A stretch of DNA of 64,000 bases from Capitulum mitella (taxonomy: Eukaryota; Arthropoda; Thecostraca; Pollicipedomorpha; Pollicipedidae), in contig CP099850.1 in NCBI GenBank assembly GCA_030062745.1, positions 7,378,001 through 7,442,000 of the forward strand, given 5' to 3'. Position numbers and translations under genes: made by a program. Numbering within the stretch: position 1 is the first letter of the stretch; the number at the start of each line of letters is the position of its first letter. Of the stretch, positions 59,001 through 64,000 are shown in pieces. A model generated the notes under the pieces. That model was given only the letters and a program-made list of their open reading frames with translations, did not search any database and was not told the DNA's origin.

Positions 59001-62000
59001 TTTGTAACGGCGTGGCTTCTAAGAATTGGCGCGGTGAAGCCTCACGATTTTTTCATTCGGAGTTCAGTCATACTATGTGACCCTTTTACTTTTAGTTTAA
59101 ATATTTTCAGTAAACTTTATTACCTGAATATAGTACGGAAAAATGCGACAACTAATGTGAACGATGCCCTGTGGCGATGAACAAAAACTGGCTGCCATAT
59201 TGGGACACTGTTCATACCGCATCAAGGAACATCATGGGAAACTTCAAAAGTAGGAAGAAATACATATTTCCAATTGACTAGCAACAAAAAAAACATTGAA
59301 CGCAAGTAATGTATGTAAATAACAGTTCTTATAATTTTTGCTGTTTTCGCGGGGGAGACAAATGCCGTTCAATTGGGGGCAATTTCCCTCACGGGGCAAC
59401 TTTCCCCCCATTTGACATATTATCCGAGGCTGTGGTTTGTGTTAGGACCAGGCGCATGAGCTCAGGATACCATATCCACCAAGGCCAAAAGTGAATTACG
59501 GATATGACGGGTGCCCCTTCGAAGGTATGCGAAAAATTTCGGAAGAAATAGTCAACAAGCATGATGCTGGAGGGAGATGGCAAGCATGGACATTGCAAAA
59601 GGGTGGGTAACAAATAATTGGAAAGTTAAGTTTGGCTTGCACTGGAAATGACTTCATTTTCTGTTGTTTGTTAAAGGGAAGGCAAAAATGTCTGTTATTG
59701 ACGTCTGTGCTGATGTTATTGCTATGCATAGTTCTTTGCGGCAGCTAGCTGATTATGACAAAAAAAATTGAGGTGAAAAAATGAATGGGTATGTAGGTGG
59801 CTATACAGCTTACTATCACCCACAAACTCATTCTTGGTTGCATTTTGTGGATGTTAAAAACGTGTTATCCTTTGGTTAGATCAATTAGATATCCCTGGAA
59901 TTCCCTGGGGTTGAGGAAACCGATGGAGCTGAGGGGACAGGTTGTGGGTCCGAAAGCGGCAGTTGGGAGACAGTCCAATACGTTTTTAAACTTCTGGTTG
60001 TGCAGCTGGACCTCTTGGTGTGGGCACAAATATCCTGGAATTCTGTTAATTAGTTTGCGGGATTCGAATCCTGGGCGTCAAAAAAACACTTCCTCTTTTC
60101 CCAAGTCTTTTGAGGAAAAACTGTGACTGCTGTTGCCAGGAATCTTCCACCTAGTATCATGAAATAGATAGGGCTAGAAAATGTTTTCCCGGCGTCTCGG
60201 ATACAAGAATTTGAATTTTTGTCTGGGGAAATTTTTTTAATGTAACTAATGTTGGTTTACACAAACACTTAACTTCAGTTTATGGGAATGGTTTAGTGGA
60301 CAGTTGAAAGCTTCTTGGCTACTTTGTACTACGACTACTACTACTACTTTCTCTCATGTTAATTAAGGCATGCTAATACGTGCGGTACTTACTTGTTTGT
60401 TCTGTCTTCCTTTCGTAGCAGTGAATGCCGCAGTTTGTATTATTCTCTTTGGTTAACAGGTTTGATTGCCCCGTGAGTTAACGTACGTTACTCTGCGTCG
60501 CTGTGCTTTGGGGCGGGAGCACCCCTGGCCACCTGATAAAAGATGGTGGGCAGAAAAAAAAACACTGTAGAGCATACCTGCGGTCTTCGGCTGCGGCCGC
60601 CGCGGATTACCGCGTCTGTCAACAACAGTCACAATTTGAGAAGAACAAACGGGAAACTTGCGAACAACTGGGACTTCAGTTCCGTCCGTGATCGTGACAG
60701 ACGTAAGTCTTGGCCACCTCACCGCCAGGTTCGTGTCCTGATGTAATCTCAGTCTTTTGAGATATTTAGCTGTCTCATGTTGTTCTTCTCCATATTTTGT
60801 GATGCAAAAGTTGGCCATTCTGTACCCGCCCATGTACCATGCCCGTCCCTGATACGATGCAGAGTACAACCTCGCGATGTTCTGTCACTCAACATTTTGC
60901 TGTTTTGGTGTTAATCGATGTCCGTATTTCTGCAGTTCTGTATCTTGCGTCCGCCATTTGTTCATCCAGTATTTTTTCCCGGAATACTTTTTTCATTTCG
61001 ATAAATATCGCTATTCGATATTTATCCATATTCGATTTTTTTCCTTCAAAGTTTTTCCCGTATGATGTTCAACTCGGTGGACGTTTTACTTTTGACGTTT
61101 TTTCAATATTTTTGCATTTGATGTTCCACGGGACGACATTTTGTGGGGTAGCCCTAGCTCCGAAAACAAACGCGGGCTAGAATGGTGCTTGTGAAATACA
61201 TATATTAGTCACGCACTGCATCAAAGAAATGTGATCATTTTGCACAATGTCTAGACCTAGCCTTTTATTGACTTTTCCCGTAATTGTTCTAACCGTAAGT
61301 TGGGTTTATTGGTCATGACGCGTAGTGTAGATGTCTTCCGCCTTTTCCTTGAAAGTACCGTTCGTTCGTTCGTTGTCTTGTCTTTGGCATTATTGATTTT
61401 TCCTGCAATTGCTCTTATGCTGCATATGGAAGTTCATTGGTCCTGGCGCGGAGTGTACATGTCTGCAGTCGTTTGCTTGCATTAGCAGTGTTCCGTATCC
61501 CTTTGCATCTCACGATGCCATCATTTCAAGAGATCCCTATCTCTCACGAAACCGCATCTACCCTCATATCCAATCACATACTGCTTTGCAGACGCTAATG
61601 ACTCGGGAAGCTAGGAACACCCATAGCAGCATAGATTCGTCTCGATACCCGCCGATGAAAGCAAATTTACCTTCGGAAAGATGGTGGGCTGCTTGGTACA
61701 TACTGGAGGAGAAGTGTCGGTGACGATCCTGTCGGGAAATTATCATCCCTGTTCGTGACGTGGTCGTAACACCTACCCAAGGCACAGAGTTCGTAGAATG
61801 AGCAGACTGTATAAGCCCATATGTACCGTAATGCACCAGAAACCTAAAATGGTACCTGCGCATTATCCCGGTGTTCCCAACGTTCCAAGAAACGCAGCCA
61901 ATAAAGCACTGCAGCAACGCATTCACATATGTGGTGGGCTTAGCCAGACTGGGGTTCATCCCTCCGAGTTTGCTGAAGTTAGCTTCATGGCTGTAGCGTT

Positions 62001-64000
62001 AAATGAAAAAAGGCGGGGTAATGCAAAACTCGATTAAGTCTTGCACAGTTATTGGGGCCGGCTTTGTGATGGAATTAGATCATGTTAAATAGTGCTGCTG
62101 TGCGGTGTTCTTCGCTTCATGTTGCATGCGGTTATTATATGCATTATACATATCATCACATTATTATTTCGTCCACGTTTGTCTTCAGATCAGTGCATTA
62201 ACGACATGCTCCAACGGACTTGGCTCCCCTTCTGCAAAATGTTTTTCTTACATGTACATCTTATTCTTATTCTTATGTACATCTGTGACATAAACCGTAC
62301 CTAAAGGTCAAGAAGGCTATCTGAAGAAAAATGCAATGCCACTTTTGAACTAACGGAGGTCGGAACATTGGGTTGCTGTGGTGTAAACGATGTTATGACT
62401 CATGACGTGAACAATCGGGAAAAAGGAATAGGCAAAAGCGCATAGTTTAAAAAGGCCGGTTCAGCGTAACGAACCACCCTAAAAAGTTTTCCCCCAGGGG
62501 CTACACGGAGATATATGCTGATTTTTGCGAGGTTTCATTTTTTACAGTAGTGTAGAGGGTAGGTGCTACTGGAATACCAGGTTGGAAGAACCGCTCCCTG
62601 GAGTCAAAATTTCTTAGACGAGGCCCTGCAAAATGCTGAAGGTCATGTTAAGAACTTGGAGTGCCCCACTTGAGGGACTTTAGCTCCCGGTCTTTCGCAG
62701 ATGACAATGGCCCCAATCTGCAAAATACTTTGTCCCTGTCATAAAATCAAGGCCTAGGGAGCTCCCATGTACGGAGCTCCGGGACCTACCTCCTTTCAGG
62801 AAAGGTCCATAGACCTTTTGGTCCCACTTTTGAGTGCGCCTCTAGGCCGAGCGATGTGCAATTTTCCAAGGGGCTGCGGCACTCGTGTACGGAAGCGCAC
62901 GCGATGGGAGGTCGCTATGTCCCCGGTATAAATTATATTTGCTTATCATAGTGTAAGGCATTGCCGATTATCAACGACCTTGAAATAGATGTGCGCGTAG
63001 CGCGTTGCGGAGGCGACAAAAGCCTACCAGGTCTGCGCCGCTGTTTGTCTTTACACGACTTATGAGGCGTCGTGCCCCGTCCGCTCGCACAGATAGGAGC
63101 AAAATATTAGTCGTGGCCTCAGGGTAGGGCCTGTTCCTGCACGATGAACGGAAGTCTGAATGTCAGTCGAAATGGGCTCGTAGCTTTGAACAAACTTGTG
63201 CTCTGATTCCGAGTTATCCCTTTCGCCGCGTCATCCGTCTATTGACCTTTTCACAGGTCATTCCATCTGACAAGGGCGGATATAGAAAGGGAAGGCTATA
63301 CGAACAGTTCTCCCATTTGCTGCTCAAGTGGCCGTTCTGCGAAAAGTGTAAACGGTCAATAAAATGTCCGCTAAATGCTGTTAAGAACGCCAACGAAAAC
63401 GACTGCTTAAAACACAGTGCATGAGAGAACTTGCGTAACATTAACTTCCCCTCCTGTATGCACCCACGCTGAAGGGGCTGGCCTGCCGGAGGGCCGGTTG
63501 ACAAGTGGCGTGGTGAAGGGGGATAACTCAGAATCAGAACATAGGTCTGCTTGTGACATCCCAGCTGATTCAAAACGGGCATCCAGCGACAGAGTGTGGA
63601 CGTGCGTCAACGACATGCCAGCGGCAGACTGTGGCTCCCAGGTTTGAAAGCCGAATATGCGCGATGCATGGGTAAACCTTCCAAAATAATGTTTTCTAGC
63701 ACCATTGTGTCGACCATGCCGGATGGTTTGTTGCATAGACCCCAACTCTGCATCCAATGAAGCAGTTCCAGGGAATGTCTAAATTAGACGCTCACGTTGT
63801 GGGGAAAGTTTAACGTGCGGCCAAGGGTGCCAACAGCCGTCTAGTTATCTGTATGATCCTTCTCTGGTCAACCGCCAGCTGATACGCAGGCCGAATAGCG
63901 GAGCGCCGAAGTGACAGGTGCTCGTTCTGCAAAGACGGGGAGACTGACACCTTACCGTTTGAGCTGCCGATCTTTGGCGTTTCATGACGTGTGCACCTAA
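56003..64000. other. no gene recognised; small palindromes only
   Basis: No coding region is recognisable. A perfect 11-base hairpin GATAAATATCG/CGATATTTATC with a 5-base loop lies at 61000-61010 and 61016-61026. CGACACG/CGTGTCG is near 58184-58201. GCGGGATTCGAATCCTGG near 60056-60073 is a B-box-like sequence with no A box upstream. A short (ACT)n run lies near 60335-60350. Confidence 0.55.

Noticed and set aside
60056..60073. tRNA gene suggested by GGATTCGAATCC
   Set aside because: Only the T-arm-like part is present; there is no A box, anticodon arm or pairing acceptor stem upstream.

Overview
This window looks like accessory, repeat-dominated nuclear DNA of an animal, most likely an invertebrate. 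It holds no operon-like gene packing, no long conserved coding region, no rRNA and no intact tRNA gene. What is recognisable is eukaryotic mobile-element debris, tRNA-derived SINE heads, microsatellites and minisatellites, and several very GC-rich, CpG-rich blocks. I cannot name the species. A LINE reverse transcriptase relic, a pogo/jerky-type transposase relic with a PHD-like zinc finger and a TTAA-inserting DNA transposon family fit many marine invertebrates. I found no host protein-coding exon that I can defend.

Layout. 1-4.9 kb: a tRNA-like SINE head (1.7 kb), an AT microsatellite, a second SINE-like fragment (3.4 kb) and a GC-rich block (4.5 kb). 4.9-6.1 kb: copy A of a ~1.2 kb TTAA-flanked element. 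7.7-8.1 kb: a 130-bp tandem duplication. 9.1 kb: a SINE head. 9.7-11.2 kb: two CpG-rich blocks. 12.8-14.05 kb: a decayed LINE on the minus strand. 14.26-16.11 kb: a TA-bounded element carrying a nested, internally deleted TTAA element (copy B). 17.5-17.8 kb: an 83-bp tandem array. 20.9 kb: a dense GATC cluster. 22.8-24.6 kb: a pogo-type transposase pseudogene. 33.9-35.1 kb: TTAA element copy C. 38.1-39.2 kb and 41.3-42.3 kb: the largest GC-rich islands, the second with a 41-bp minisatellite. 43.4-44.5 kb: copy D. 49.3-51.3 kb: a large inverted repeat (foldback structure). 51.4-52.6 kb: copy E, the best-kept copy, followed directly by a CA/TA compound microsatellite. 55.9 kb: terminal fragment copy F. 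56-64 kb: nothing recognisable beyond small palindromes.

The two most interesting signals are repeats. One is a family of at least six TTAA-bounded, piggyBac-like non-autonomous elements sharing the 16-base terminus TTAACCCTATTCCCGG, which carry clusters of AGGTCA half-sites, including perfect DR1 elements in two copies. The other is a ~1.9 kb inverted repeat whose arms match at 62/64 and 78/83 positions in two blocks that I aligned by eye, and whose outer ends carry a GTCC-loop-GGAC-GAAAC motif resembling an eroded hammerhead ribozyme core. All identities were read by eye; no database search was run.
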